Shown: positions 43,723 to 54,991, counted from the stretch's first letter. The stretch is DNA of 64,000 nt from Streptomyces sp. R44 (GCF_041053105.1 NZ_CP163444.1:3038001-3102000); one strand, 5' to 3'. Numbers and translations are program-made. The notes: generated by a model not told the origin, from the letters alone.

Positions 43723-46700
43723 GTGACGGGGTTCGTATTTCTGCGCGTCAGGGCACACCGGCTGCTGCTCGCCGCGGCGCTCCTCGCCGTACTCCTGACG
43801 ACCTCGGTGCTCGCCACCCTCTCCGCCTTCTCCGGCGCGATCGGGGACGCCGCGCTCCAGGCAGGACTGCGCGGCCGGTCCGCGGCCGCCGCCTCGCTGC
43901 TCGTCGGCGGCCAGGTACCGGCCGAAAAGCGGGCCAGTGCCGAGGCCGCCGTCGAGGACGGCATGCGGAAGAGCTTCGACGGGCTGCCGGTGACGGTATG
44001 GCGCCTCGAACGCTCGGGACCGTACGCACTCCCCCGGAGCCTCCAGCCGCCCGCCGCCCGCAAGGGCGACCCCGACCTGACACAGTTCGCCGCGCTCGAC
44101 CGCTCGCAACTCTCGCTCGTCAAGGGCTCCTGGCCCTCGGCCGCCCGCGCCGGCGGCGTGGTCGAGACGGCGCTGCCCGAAGAGGCCGCCCGGCGGCTCA
44201 AGGTCGGCCCCGGCACCGTGCTCGACCTCACCGACCGGCTCGAGAACCGCAAGGTGAAGGCCCGGATCACCGGCGTCTACAAGCCCGTCGACACCGCCGG
44301 CCTCTACTGGCAGCTGGACCCGGCGGGCGGCCGCGGCGTGCGGACCGTCGCCTTCACGACGTACGGGCCGCTGCTCGTCGACCCGGCCGTCCTCAGCTCC
44401 GGGGCGCTGAGCTCCGGCGACACCTCCTGGCTCGGCTCCGCCGACTTCACCGGCTTCACCACGGACCGGATGGACGCCCTGCGCGCCACGGCCACCGAGG
44501 GCCCGAAGAAGCTGGCCGCGTCCACGGACGCCTTCGGGACGACGATCTCCGCGTCGACCGCGCTCCCCACCGTCCTCGACCAGACCGAGCGGGCCCTCCT
44601 CGTCTCCCGCTCCACGCTGCTCATCGTCGCCGTCCAGCTGGTGCTCCTCGCCGCGTACGCGCTGCTGCTCGTCGCCCGGCTGCTCAGCACCGAGCGCTCC
44701 GGCGAGACGGCCCTGCTGCGGGCCCGCGGCGGTTCACGGCGCCGGATCGCCGGGCTCGCCGCCGCCGAGGCGCTGCTGCTCGCCCTGCCCGCCGCGCTCG
44801 CCGCCCCGCTGCTCTCCGGCCCGCTGACCCGGCTCTTCGCCGAGCGGTCCGCGCTCTCCGAGCTCGGGGTGCGCCTGGACACCTCGCCCTCGCCGCAGGT
44901 GTGGCTGGTCGCCGCCGTGGTCGCGCTGTGCTGCGCCGCGGCCGTCGTGGCCCCCGCGCTCGCCGCCGGGGACGGCTCCGTCGTCTCGCTGCGCAAGGCC
45001 CGCTCGGCGGCGCTGCCCGCTCCGGTACGGGCCGGGGCCGACCTCGGCCTCCTCGCGATCGCGGCCGTGGCGTACTGGCAGCTCCAGCGGCCGGCCGCCG
45101 CCGGCGGCACCCTCGGCGCGGACGAGGCCGGCGGCGGCTCCGTCGACCCGGTGCTCGTCGCCGCGCCCGCCCTCGCCCTGCTCGCCGGCACCGTCCTGAC
45201 GCTCCGTCTGCTGCCGCCCGCCGCCAAGCTGGCCGAGCGGCGCGCGGCCGGCGGGCGCGGGCTCTCCGCCGCCCTCGCGGGCTGGCAGTTCAGCCGCCGG
45301 CCGCTGCGCGGCGCGGGCCCCGTCCTCCTCCTCGTCCTCGCCGTGGCGATGGGCATGCTGGCCATCGGGCAGAGCGGCTCGTGGCAGCGCTCGCAGCGCG
45401 ACCAGGCCGACTTCCGGGTCGGCACGGACGTCCGAGTCCTCGGCGCGGGCCCCGGCGAGCCGACACAGACCGAACGCCTCGCCGCCGTGCCGGGCGTCAA
45501 GACCGTGGCCCCGGTGCACCGCACCTCCCTGGACGTGTCCGGGAAGAACGCCACCGTCCTGGCCGTCGACACCCGCAACGCCGGCGGACTGCTCCTCCGC
45601 TCCGACCTCGCCGGCGTGCCGGCCCCGGCCCTGCTCGCCCCGCTGACCCCCAAGGCCGGCGGCCGCCCCGGTCTGGCGCTGCCCACCGGCACCCGCACGC
45701 TCGCGGTCGACCTGCGGACCTCCGCGCCCGCCGGCACGCCCGAGACCCGGGTCGGCGCCGTCCTGGAGGACCCGAGCGGCGTCCCGTACCGGCGGGACCT
45801 GGGACAGCTGCCCTCCGACGGGCGCACGCACCGGCTGAGCCTCGACCTCGGGGCCGAGTCCGCCGTGCCCGGTTCCGAGAACGTCCCCGGCACCGGCGGC
45901 CTGCTCACCCTCACCGGCCTCGAACTCACCGGCACGGTCGCCGACGGCGCGAAGGCCACGCAGACGCTTCACGTCGAGGCCTTCACCACGATCGGAACCG
46001 GCGGCACCACGACGCACTCCCCCGCACAGGTCCTCGGCACCTGGGCCTCCGCCTACGAGCAGACCATGCCCGGGGGCGGCACGACCGACGGCAGGGCGAT
46101 CGCCCGCGCCGGGTCCGCCGGGCCGGGCGGCCACCCCGCCCCGTACTCCTTCGCGTTCCCCGTCGTCGGCGCCAGGATCGGCGTCCCCGTGGAGGCCCCG
46201 GAGTTCACCCTGCGGATGAACTCCCCCGCCCCGAAGGCCCCCAGGCGGCTCACCGCCGTGGCCACCGAGGCCTTCATGACGGCCGCCGGCGCCAAGACCG
46301 GCGACCTGATCCAGATCGGCATCGCCGGCCTGCAGATCGACGTCACCGTCGACCAGGTGGTCAAGGAGCTCCCCACCACCGGTCCGGGCGCACGGACCGA
46401 CTCCGTCGCCTCCACCGTCACCACCCCCGAGGAGGGCGGCGCGATCCTCCTCGACCTGGCCTCGGTCAACCGGTACCTGGCGGCCGACCCCGACGGGCTC
46501 GCGAGCCTGCCGCCCACCGAGTGGTGGCTGACGACGGCCCCCGGCCGGGCCGACGAGGTCGCCGCCGCCCTGCGCACCCGTGCCGACACCGACCCCGCCC
46601 AGGTCCTCGTACGGGACGAGGTCGCCGACGAACTCCTCGGCGACCCGCTCGGCGCCGGCCCCAACGCCGCCCTGATGGCGGTCGCCGCGGCCGCCGCCGC

Positions 46701-47079
46701 GCTCGCCGCCGTCGGCTTCGCGGTCGGCTCGGCCGGCGCGATGCGGGAACGGTCCGCCGAGTTCGGCGTCCTGCGGGCGCTCGGCGCACCCCGCCGCAAG
46801 CTCGCCCGGCTCGTCGCCGCCGAACAGGGGCTGCTCATCGGCATCGGCCTGCTCGTCGGCATCGGGCTCGGCGCCGTCCTGGCCCGGGCCGTCGTCCCGC
46901 TCGTGGTCCTCACCGGCCAGGCGGCCCGGCCCGTCCCGCCGGTCCTCGTCGAACTGCCCCTCGGCCAGGTGGCGCTGCTGCTCGCCGGCGTGGCCACCCT
47001 GCCGCTCGCCATCGTCGCCGCGATCGCCCTGCGCCGCGCCGACCCGGCCGTGACCCTGCGCCACCAGGGGGAGAACTGA
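43723..47079 (+). CDS. FtsX-family ABC transporter permease (large, first of two)
   Basis: The 1118-residue membrane protein starts with a cytoplasmic lead (GFVFLRVRAHR) and membrane helix, followed by a large extracytoplasmic MacB-like domain. FtsX-type helices are grouped near 300-460 (RSTLLIVAVQLVLLAAYALLLV; RIAGLAAAEALLLALPAALAAPLL) and near 1010-1110. An intermediate helix (RGAGPVLLLVLAVAMGMLAIG) precedes a second extracytoplasmic domain. I chose GTG 43723 behind AGGGGG rather than the GTG at 43651. It probably works in the membrane with the second permease and the ATPase, with which it overlaps end to start. Confidence 0.88.
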   Translation: MTGFVFLRVRAHRLLLAAALLAVLLTTSVLATLSAFSGAIGDAALQAGLRGRSAAAASLLVGGQVPAEKRASAEAAVEDGMRKSFDGLPVTVWRLERSGPYALPRSLQPPAARKGDPDLTQFAALDRSQLSLVKGSWPSAARAGGVVETALPEEAARRLKVGPGTVLDLTDRLENRKVKARITGVYKPVDTAGLYWQLDPAGGRGVRTVAFTTYGPLLVDPAVLSSGALSSGDTSWLGSADFTGFTTDRMDALRATATEGPKKLAASTDAFGTTISASTALPTVLDQTERALLVSRSTLLIVAVQLVLLAAYALLLVARLLSTERSGETALLRARGGSRRRIAGLAAAEALLLALPAALAAPLLSGPLTRLFAERSALSELGVRLDTSPSPQVWLVAAVVALCCAAAVVAPALAAGDGSVVSLRKARSAALPAPVRAGADLGLLAIAAVAYWQLQRPAAAGGTLGADEAGGGSVDPVLVAAPALALLAGTVLTLRLLPPAAKLAERRAAGGRGLSAALAGWQFSRRPLRGAGPVLLLVLAVAMGMLAIGQSGSWQRSQRDQADFRVGTDVRVLGAGPGEPTQTERLAAVPGVKTVAPVHRTSLDVSGKNATVLAVDTRNAGGLLLRSDLAGVPAPALLAPLTPKAGGRPGLALPTGTRTLAVDLRTSAPAGTPETRVGAVLEDPSGVPYRRDLGQLPSDGRTHRLSLDLGAESAVPGSENVPGTGGLLTLTGLELTGTVADGAKATQTLHVEAFTTIGTGGTTTHSPAQVLGTWASAYEQTMPGGGTTDGRAIARAGSAGPGGHPAPYSFAFPVVGARIGVPVEAPEFTLRMNSPAPKAPRRLTAVATEAFMTAAGAKTGDLIQIGIAGLQIDVTVDQVVKELPTTGPGARTDSVASTVTTPEEGGAILLDLASVNRYLAADPDGLASLPPTEWWLTTAPGRADEVAAALRTRADTDPAQVLVRDEVADELLGDPLGAGPNAALMAVAAAAAALAAVGFAVGSAGAMRERSAEFGVLRALGAPRRKLARLVAAEQGLLIGIGLLVGIGLGAVLARAVVPLVVLTGQAARPVPPVLVELPLGQVALLLAGVATLPLAIVAAIALRRADPAVTLRHQGEN

Positions 47080-49949
47080 TGGCGCCCACCGATCCGTACA
47101 GCGACGACAACGACCGCACCGACGCGCCCGCCGTACGCAGGAAGGCCCCCGACATGCCCCGGTCCCGGTCCGACAAGCCCGCCCGCGCGGTGGCGCCCTG
47201 GGTGCGGACCCGGCTGCGGACCGCGCCCTGGGCCGCCGCCGCCCTCGCCCTGCTCGTCCTGGTCACCGCGTACCTCGCGGCCGCGCTGCCGCGGGCCGTC
47301 GACCGGTACGAGACGGAGGGTCTGCGGCACGACATCCGGACCGCCGCGCCGCGCAACTCCGTCCTCGAACTGACCACCCCGATCCCCGTCAACGAACACG
47401 GGAAGGGCCTGGACCCCCGCGTCCTGCAGAGCAAGAGCGACCGGGCACGCGAGGAGCTGCCCGAGCCGATCCTCACCGACCCGGAGCAGACCGTCCACGG
47501 CGTCCGCACGGTCAAGCGCGTCGAGGGAACCGACCCGTGGCTGCCGCGGCCCGACGGGCTCCCGCCCGAGTTCGTCCTGTCCTCCCCGTCCCGTCTCACC
47601 GAGCACGCGACGCTGCGGAAGGGACGGCTCGCCGCGGGCACGGCCGACGCCCCCGAGGCCGTCGTGACCGTCAAGACCGCCGAGTCCCTCCACCTGAAGC
47701 CCGGCTCCGTCGTGCACGTGCCGAGCAAGACCAGCCCGGAACCGCTCGCCGTCACGATCACCGGGATCGTGGAACCCCGCGGCCCCGAATCCCCGTACTG
47801 GGCCGTCGAGCCGCTGCTGCGCACCCCGGCGCTCGCCCCGATGGTCGGCGACGAGGTGAAGTACTACTGGCAGGGGGCGCTGCTCCTCTCCCCCGCCTCC
47901 GCACCCGTCGTCCTCTCCACCAACAGCGAGCCGGAGCTCTTCTTCCGGTTCATGCCCACCGCCGGCCACCTCACCGGCCGGGACACCGACCGGCTCGCCG
48001 CCGCCCTCGACGCGACGACGAGCGGCCCCGACCTGGTCAAGCTCCGGCGGGCCGTCGGCGGCAACGCCGCCCTCACCACCGACCTCGACACGATCGTCGA
48101 CTCGTACCGCTCGATGCGCGAGGCCATCAACCCGGTCGTGGCCGTCGCCGTCTTCGGGATCGGCGCGGTCGCCGCGGTCGTCCTCGCGATGACCGGCGGC
48201 CTCTTCGTCGCCCGCCGCGACAGCGAACTCGCCCTGCTCCGCTCCCGCGGCGCCTCGCTCACCGGCATCGGCCTGCGGCTGCTCGGCGAGACCTCGGCCG
48301 TCGCCGTACCGGCCGCCGCGCTCGCCCTCGGCCTCGCCGTGGCGACCGTCCGGCAGCCCGACGGAGGCTCCGGCGGGATCCCCCTCGGCCCCTCCGTCCT
48401 CGGCACCGTGCTCGTCGCCCTGGTCGCGATCCTCGTGCTGCCCGTCCGCGCGGTCGTCCTGCACCGGCGCCCGCGTCTGCACGGCGCACGCGACGACGTG
48501 CTCACCGCACGCCCCTCCCGGCGCCGCACGGTCCTCGAACTCACCCTGCTCGTCCTCGCCGTGGGCGCCGTCGCCTCGCTGCGGCTGCGCGGCACCGACG
48601 GCTCCGGCGACTCCGGCGACCCGCTGGTGAGCGCCGCGCCCGTGCTCGTCGGCCTGATCGCCGCCTCCGTCCTCGTACGGATCTACCCGCTGCCGCTGCG
48701 CTGGCTGGCCCGCCCCGCCCGTCGGCTGCGCGGGGCCGTCGGACCGCTGGCCCTCGCCCGCGCCGGACGCGCCTCCTCCTCGGGCACCCTCCCGCTCCTC
48801 GCCCTCGTCCTCGCGCTGACCACCGCGGCCTTCGGCGGCTCCGTCCTCGCCGGCGTCGCCGACGCCCGCGACCGGGCGGCGCTCCTGGCGACCGGCGCGG
48901 ACGCCCGGATCGGCGGCTACGTCGAATGGACCCCGCTGCCCGCCGGGCTCACCGAGTCGGTGCGCGGTCTGCCGGGGGTACGGGACGTGGCCGCGGTGCA
49001 GATCGAGTACGGGGTCGACCTGCCGTCCTACCAGGGGACGACCGCCGAGCCGATGAGCGCGCCGATCGTGGGCGTCGAGCCCGACTCGTACACCCGGCTC
49101 GCGAACCGGACCGGCTTCGGGCCGTTCCCCGCCGGACTGCTCGCCTCCACGGGGAAGGGCGGCGAGGGCGCCGTCGGTGACACCCAGCGGGTGCTGCCCG
49201 CGATCGCCTCGCCGAAGGTCGCCGAACGGCTCGGCAAGCAGCCGATGGACATCATCGCCGCGGCCGGCGCCTTCCGCGTGCAGGTCGTCGCCGTCCGCTC
49301 CACCACCCCGGCCCTCGACGACGCCGACTTCCTCCTCGTCAACGGCGCCGACCTCACCCACCGGGCCGACACCCAGCTGCTCGTCACGGGGGCCGTGGAC
49401 GGCACGGCGCTGCGCGCCGCGGTGAAGGCGAAGTCGTCCCGGCTCGACGTCGCGCTCCGGAGCGAGGAACGGGCCACGTACGTCGACTCGCCGCTCCAGT
49501 CCGGTGCCGAGCAGATCTACCTGGGCGCGATCGGCGCGGGCGCCGCCTTCGCCGTGGTGGCCCTGCTGCTCTCCCTCATGCAGAGCGCACCCGAGCGGAA
49601 CACGCTCCTCGCACGGCTGCGGACGATGGGCCTCACCCGGAAGCAGGGTCGCCGGCTGCTCGCCCTGGAGGCGCTGCCGCAGGCGGTGCTCGCCGCGCTC
49701 GGCGGCATCCTGGTCGGCTGGGCGACGGTGCCGCTGCTCGCCCCGGGCATCGACCTGTTCCGCCTCGCGCTCGCGGCGGCACCGGGGTTCGCCCCGCTGG
49801 ACAGCGCCCCGCTGCGGGCGGACCCGTGGTCGCTGGTGCTGCCCGCGCTCGCCGTCGTCGTCCTCACGGCGCTCGCGGCGGTCGGACAGGCGTGGTGGGC
49901 GGGACGCAGGGGCTCGATCAAGGAACTCAGGGCAGGAGACGCACGATGA
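47079..49949 (+). CDS. FtsX-family ABC transporter permease (second)
   Basis: The 956-residue protein begins at ATG 47079, overlapping the preceding stop (TGATG), with AGGGGGAG just upstream. A cytoplasmic start (about 1-45) leads to a helix (APWAAAALALLVLVTAYLAAALP), a periplasmic-type domain, central FtsX helices (AVAVFGIGAVAAVVLAMTGGLF) and a C-terminal FtsX unit (YLGAIGAGAAFAVVALLLSLM and later). Such paired permeases form MacB-like machines that use ATP to pull on extracytoplasmic substrates rather than translocate through the membrane. No substrate protein gene is adjacent. Confidence 0.88.
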   Translation: MAPTDPYSDDNDRTDAPAVRRKAPDMPRSRSDKPARAVAPWVRTRLRTAPWAAAALALLVLVTAYLAAALPRAVDRYETEGLRHDIRTAAPRNSVLELTTPIPVNEHGKGLDPRVLQSKSDRAREELPEPILTDPEQTVHGVRTVKRVEGTDPWLPRPDGLPPEFVLSSPSRLTEHATLRKGRLAAGTADAPEAVVTVKTAESLHLKPGSVVHVPSKTSPEPLAVTITGIVEPRGPESPYWAVEPLLRTPALAPMVGDEVKYYWQGALLLSPASAPVVLSTNSEPELFFRFMPTAGHLTGRDTDRLAAALDATTSGPDLVKLRRAVGGNAALTTDLDTIVDSYRSMREAINPVVAVAVFGIGAVAAVVLAMTGGLFVARRDSELALLRSRGASLTGIGLRLLGETSAVAVPAAALALGLAVATVRQPDGGSGGIPLGPSVLGTVLVALVAILVLPVRAVVLHRRPRLHGARDDVLTARPSRRRTVLELTLLVLAVGAVASLRLRGTDGSGDSGDPLVSAAPVLVGLIAASVLVRIYPLPLRWLARPARRLRGAVGPLALARAGRASSSGTLPLLALVLALTTAAFGGSVLAGVADARDRAALLATGADARIGGYVEWTPLPAGLTESVRGLPGVRDVAAVQIEYGVDLPSYQGTTAEPMSAPIVGVEPDSYTRLANRTGFGPFPAGLLASTGKGGEGAVGDTQRVLPAIASPKVAERLGKQPMDIIAAAGAFRVQVVAVRSTTPALDDADFLLVNGADLTHRADTQLLVTGAVDGTALRAAVKAKSSRLDVALRSEERATYVDSPLQSGAEQIYLGAIGAGAAFAVVALLLSLMQSAPERNTLLARLRTMGLTRKQGRRLLALEALPQAVLAALGGILVGWATVPLLAPGIDLFRLALAAAPGFAPLDSAPLRADPWSLVLPALAVVVLTALAAVGQAWWAGRRGSIKELRAGDAR

Positions 49950-50905
49950 CCAAGACCGACACGGCCCCGTCCGACACGACGCTGGAAGAGCTGGAGCGGC
50001 AGGCCACGGCGCGCCGCGACCGGCCCTCGTACGGTCATGACGCGCTCATCGCCTGCGACCGGCTCGTCCGCATCTTCACCACGGACGGGGTGGAGGTGCA
50101 GGCGCTCCAGGGGCTCGATCTCCTCGTGAAGGAGGGCGAGTTGATGGCCCTCGTCGGCGCCTCCGGTTCCGGCAAGTCGACCCTGATGAACATCCTGGCG
50201 GGCCTGGACGTGCCGACCGCCGGCGCGGCCCGGGTCGCCGGCTGCGACCTGCTCGGCATGGACGGCAAGGCGCGGCTGCGCTACCGCCGCGACGTCGTCG
50301 GCTTCGTCTGGCAGCAGACCGCCCGCAACCTCCTGCCGTACCTGACGGCCGCTCAGAACGTGGCGCTGCCCATGCAGTTGCGGGGCCGCTCGAAGCAGAA
50401 GGCGGAGCGGGCCGAGGAGCTGCTCGCCATGCTGGGCATCCCGGAGATCCGCGACCGGCGCCCGCACCAGCTCTCCGGCGGCCAGCAGCAGCGGGTGGCC
50501 ATCGCGGTCGCCCTCGCCAACAACCCGGCCGTGCTCCTCGCCGACGAGCCGACGGGCGAGCTGGACTCGGCCACCGGCGAGCAGGTCTTCGCGGCCTTCC
50601 GCCGCGCCAACGAGGAGCTGGGCACGACGATCGTGATCGTCACCCACGACCAGGCGGTCGCCTCCGAGGTGCGCCGCACGGTCGCCATCCGCGACGGCCG
50701 GACCTCCTCGGAGGTGCTGCGCCGCACGGAGGTCGACGAGCAGGGCCAGGAGTCGCTGGTGGCGCGGGAGTACGCGATGCTCGACCGCGCCGGCCGACTC
50801 CAGCTCCCGGCGGAGTACACCCAGGCGCTCGGCATGGAGCACCGGGTGGCGCTGGAGCTGGAGCAGGACCACATCGGGGTGTGGCCGGACGACGCGGAGG
50901 GCTGA
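49946..50905 (+). CDS. ABC transporter ATPase (MacB/LolD type)
   Basis: The 319-residue ATPase has Walker A GASGSGKST, the Q-loop region FVWQQTARNLLPYLTAAQNVALPM, signature LSGGQQQR and Walker B VLLADEPTGELD, with the switch His in VTHDQ. The ATG overlaps the second permease stop (ATGA), so the three proteins are translated as a unit. A C-terminal extension of about 60 residues after the switch region (VLRRTEVDEQGQESLVAREY onward) is unusual for plain LolD and may regulate the complex. Confidence 0.93.
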   Translation: MTKTDTAPSDTTLEELERQATARRDRPSYGHDALIACDRLVRIFTTDGVEVQALQGLDLLVKEGELMALVGASGSGKSTLMNILAGLDVPTAGAARVAGCDLLGMDGKARLRYRRDVVGFVWQQTARNLLPYLTAAQNVALPMQLRGRSKQKAERAEELLAMLGIPEIRDRRPHQLSGGQQQRVAIAVALANNPAVLLADEPTGELDSATGEQVFAAFRRANEELGTTIVIVTHDQAVASEVRRTVAIRDGRTSSEVLRRTEVDEQGQESLVAREYAMLDRAGRLQLPAEYTQALGMEHRVALELEQDHIGVWPDDAEG

Positions 50906-50947
50906 GGAACCCCTCCTCGGCGGCCGGGCGTCCCTCAACCGGGGGTG

Positions 50948-51583
50948 ATGTCCATGTCATCGACAGAAGCGTCGGATTCGTCGTCGGAGTCCTCGTCGGA
51001 TTCGTCGTCGGGCAGGGGGAGTTGGGCCACCGCAGCCCTGCCCGCGGTCTGCGCGGTCGCGGTGTACGCGTGGTCGGCCTGGTGCTTCGGCGGCTCATCC
51101 GCGCCGTCCACCACCGTCGCGGTCGCGGTCGGCGGGGCGGTCGTCCTGGCCGCCGGAGTGGCGTACTTCCTGCTCGTCGACGGCGTCATGGGCTTCTTCG
51201 GCGCACTCGCGCTGGTCGGCGCGCTGCTGCTCACGGTGGCCGCCGCCGACCGGGCGGCCGTGCGCGGGGCGGTCGCCGACTGCGTCGTCGTGAAGGTCCG
51301 CGAGGAGGAGCAGTCCTCGGTCGGCGAGGGCGGCGCCACCAGGGTGCTGTACCACCACACCCTGCGCTGCCCGGGCGGCTATCCCTCGACCGTCACGGAG
51401 GGCCACCGGGCCGCACCGGACGGCGGGGAGGTGCGTGTGGCCTACGATCCGCGCCGGCGGGTGGCCCCGGCCCTGGAGGGTTCCACCTCGCCGTGGCGGC
51501 AGGCGGTGCTCGCCGTACTGCTGCTGGCCGCCGCCACGGCGGGGGCGCGGCGGTTCAGCCGGTGGGGTCGTCGAGCGCCATGA
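50948..51583 (+). CDS. Membrane protein, unknown function
   Basis: The 211-residue product has a Ser/Asp-rich start, three helices (TAALPAVCAVAVYAWSAWCF; AVAVGGAVVLAAGVAYFLLVD; FFGALALVGALLLTVAAAD), a soluble domain of about 80 residues and a C-terminal helix (WRQAVLAVLLLAAATAGA). The soluble part, ADCVVVKVREEEQSS... RVLYHHTLRCPGGYPST, may be a small beta domain like those in other DUF membrane proteins. ATG 50948 or 50954 could be the start. The 3' end overlaps the convergent GNAT gene by 29 bp. Confidence 0.7.
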   Translation: MSMSSTEASDSSSESSSDSSSGRGSWATAALPAVCAVAVYAWSAWCFGGSSAPSTTVAVAVGGAVVLAAGVAYFLLVDGVMGFFGALALVGALLLTVAAADRAAVRGAVADCVVVKVREEEQSSVGEGGATRVLYHHTLRCPGGYPSTVTEGHRAAPDGGEVRVAYDPRRRVAPALEGSTSPWRQAVLAVLLLAAATAGARRFSRWGRRAP

Positions 51584-51989
51584 GCCCGGCCGCGGTGGGA
51601 CGGAAGCCGCACCGCTCGTGGAAGGCGGTGAGGTGCGGCTCGTAGTCCACGTGCAGCCAGTGCGCGCCCCGCGCGCGGGCGGCCTCGGCGGCGGTCCGTA
51701 CGAGGGTGACGCCGAGGCCCCGGCGGCGCTCGTCGGGGTGGACGGTGGTGTCGAGGAGGAACGCGTGGACGCCGCCGTCGCCGACGACGTTCACGTACCC
51801 GACGAGCCGCCCGGCCCGGCGGGCGGTGACACGGAGGAGACTGCGCGCGAGGACGGGCCCGAAGTCGGTGTCCCGGTGCCCGGGCCAGGCGGCGCGGAAG
51901 AGGGTGTTGAGCTCGTCGCCGGAGAGGGGCGCGTCGACCTGGACGTCGACGCCGTCGACCGGATGCCCGGCACGCTCGGCATCGCTCAT
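51555..51989 (-). CDS. GNAT-family acetyltransferase
   Basis: The 144-residue protein has the GNAT core: strand VGYVNVVGDGG, strand HAFLLDTTVHPDERRRGLGVTLV with the acetyl-CoA pyrophosphate loop RRRGLG, and the helix/strand HLTAFHERCGFRPT. ATG 51987-51989 overlaps the upstream stop as ATGA and gives the normal family length. Acceptor unknown. It is the last gene of an operon that begins with ettA. Confidence 0.88.
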   Translation of the reverse strand: MSDAERAGHPVDGVDVQVDAPLSGDELNTLFRAAWPGHRDTDFGPVLARSLLRVTARRAGRLVGYVNVVGDGGVHAFLLDTTVHPDERRRGLGVTLVRTAAEAARARGAHWLHVDYEPHLTAFHERCGFRPTAAGLMALDDPTG

Positions 51990-52648
51990 CGGGGGGCGAC
52001 GCCCAGCGAGATCGACGATCCGGTGCGCAGCGCGATCGAGCCGTACGGGGTACGCAGCCGCAGCCACGGCCCGGAGGCGAACAGGGTCACCGGCGCGTCC
52101 CCCGGGGGCAGGAAGCCCAGCGACTGGGCCGCGTGGACGGCGCGCAACGGGAGCCCGGTGGTGCCGAGGGTCCGGGACCAGATCTCGCGGCCGAGGGCGT
52201 CGCGCTCGGTGCGGGTGCGCCGCTCCTCCGGCAGCTCCTCGTCCCGCGCGCGGAACTCACGGACGGCGGCCGCGACGGCGCCCCGCATCCCGGCGACGTC
52301 GGGGAGGCCGGGGACCGGCGCCCAGCCGCCGCGCGGCGGGAGGACCCCGGCCCACGGGGGGCCGGTCACGGAGTCCGGGACGACGGCCTTGCCGGCCGAC
52401 TCCTCGATGCCGTCGAGGAGTTCACCGGCGGAGACGGTGACGTCGAGTTCGACGGCGTCGACGAGGCGGGCCGTGCGGATCGCGAGCACCTCGAACGACG
52501 GCGGCCGCCCGAAGACGGCGAGCGCCCCGCGGGCGGCCTGGAGGCGGACGGCGGCGGCGCGGTCGTAGTGCACCAGCCGGCCCAGGAAGGCGGCGAGTGC
52601 CGCCGCCTCCCTCGGGTCGGCGAAGTGCAGGGGAGCGAGCACGGTCAT
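51986..52648 (-). CDS. Conserved protein of the ettA operon, unknown function
   Basis: A 220-residue product starting at ATG 52646-52648, which overlaps the thioesterase stop as ATGA. It ends overlapping the GNAT start in the same way. Features are an N-terminal helical segment (HFADPREAAALAAFLGRLVHYDRAAAVRLQ), beta strands and a C-terminal domain (SGPWLRLRTPYGSIALRTGSSISLG). No signal peptide or membrane helix. I recognise no family or catalytic motif. Translation coupling to both neighbours shows it is real. Confidence 0.7.
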   Translation of the reverse strand: MTVLAPLHFADPREAAALAAFLGRLVHYDRAAAVRLQAARGALAVFGRPPSFEVLAIRTARLVDAVELDVTVSAGELLDGIEESAGKAVVPDSVTGPPWAGVLPPRGGWAPVPGLPDVAGMRGAVAAAVREFRARDEELPEERRTRTERDALGREIWSRTLGTTGLPLRAVHAAQSLGFLPPGDAPVTLFASGPWLRLRTPYGSIALRTGSSISLGVAPR

Positions 52649-53070
52649 GCGGCGGACGACATCCCGTCGTCGACGTACTCCTGGAGGAACTCGCGCTCCT
52701 CGGCGGTGATCCGCCGCGGACGCTGCGCCTCCAGGTCGAAGGGCACGACGACGGTCGAGGCCCGGACGTACACGACGTCCGCGTCCTTGACCTCGTACGC
52801 GATCGTCAGCGACGCCGCGCCTATCTTCGTGACCCACGACTCGATGGTCACCGGCTCGTGCCGGTGGACCAGCGGCCGCTTGTAGTCGATCTCGTGCCGG
52901 GCCACGACGGACCCGCCGGAGAACGAGGGGGAACCGTCCCCCGGCGCCAGCCGGAACATGAAGTCGATCCGCGCCTCTTCCAGGTACCGCAGGAAGACGA
53001 CGTTGTTGACGTGCCCGAAGGCGTCCATGTCCGACCAGCGCAGGGGACAGCTGTAGATGTGCCTGGTCAC
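52645..53070 (-). CDS. Hotdog-fold acyl-CoA thioesterase
   Basis: The 141-residue protein has the 4-hydroxybenzoyl-CoA thioesterase-type hotdog motif WSDMDAFGHVNNVVFLRYLEEARIDFM, in which the Asp after the Trp is the usual nucleophile/base. The strands KRPLVHRHEPVTIESWV complete the fold. It would hydrolyse acyl-CoA in the cytoplasm. The GTG at 53068-53070 starts five bases after the ettA stop, so the two genes are one operon. Confidence 0.9.
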   Translation of the reverse strand: MTRHIYSCPLRWSDMDAFGHVNNVVFLRYLEEARIDFMFRLAPGDGSPSFSGGSVVARHEIDYKRPLVHRHEPVTIESWVTKIGAASLTIAYEVKDADVVYVRASTVVVPFDLEAQRPRRITAEEREFLQEYVDDGMSSAA

Positions 53071-53075
53071 TGACC

Positions 53076-54740
<1,665 letters not shown>

Positions 54741-54824
54741 GAGAAACCGTCCGGCAAAGAGTGAGTGGGCAGATACACCCCATCTTGCCTGACCGCCAGC
54801 CCCAGGCGGAAACCGGTAAGGCGC

Positions 54825-54864
54825 GGGGCGGGGGGGCGGGGGGGGGGCCGGGGGCGCGAGGGGG
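54825..54864 (+). repeat. Guanine-run tract, G-quadruplex candidate
   Basis: Plus-strand G runs of 4 (54825-54828), 7 (54830-54836), 10 (54838-54847), 5 (54850-54854) and 5 (54860-54864) lie within 40 bases upstream of the ettA start. On the transcribed strand of ettA they give C-rich RNA. Confidence 0.7.
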
Positions 54865-54887
54865 CCGTTTCGGGGCGTGGACGTGCG

Positions 54888-54920
54888 ACGACCCCGGCCG
54901 CAGGTGCGGGCCGGGGTCGT
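54888..54920. terminator. Terminator after the TQXA surface protein gene
   Basis: ACGACCCCGGCC (54888-54899) and GGCCGGGGTCGT (54909-54920) form a 12-bp perfect stem with a 9-nt loop, about 70 bp beyond the stop of the minus-strand gene. Confidence 0.85.
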
Positions 54921-54991
54921 GCGGGTGTCACGGGGTGGGGCGCGTGTGACGCGGATCACTCCGCGGAGTCAGCGGCTCACTCCCTGCGGGC

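Noticed and set aside
43674..47078. Apparent 2091-residue fusion protein reading into the second FtsX permease
   Set aside because: The part before 47079 is an out-of-frame shadow of the first permease. The second permease has its own ATG and ribosome site at the TGATG overlap.
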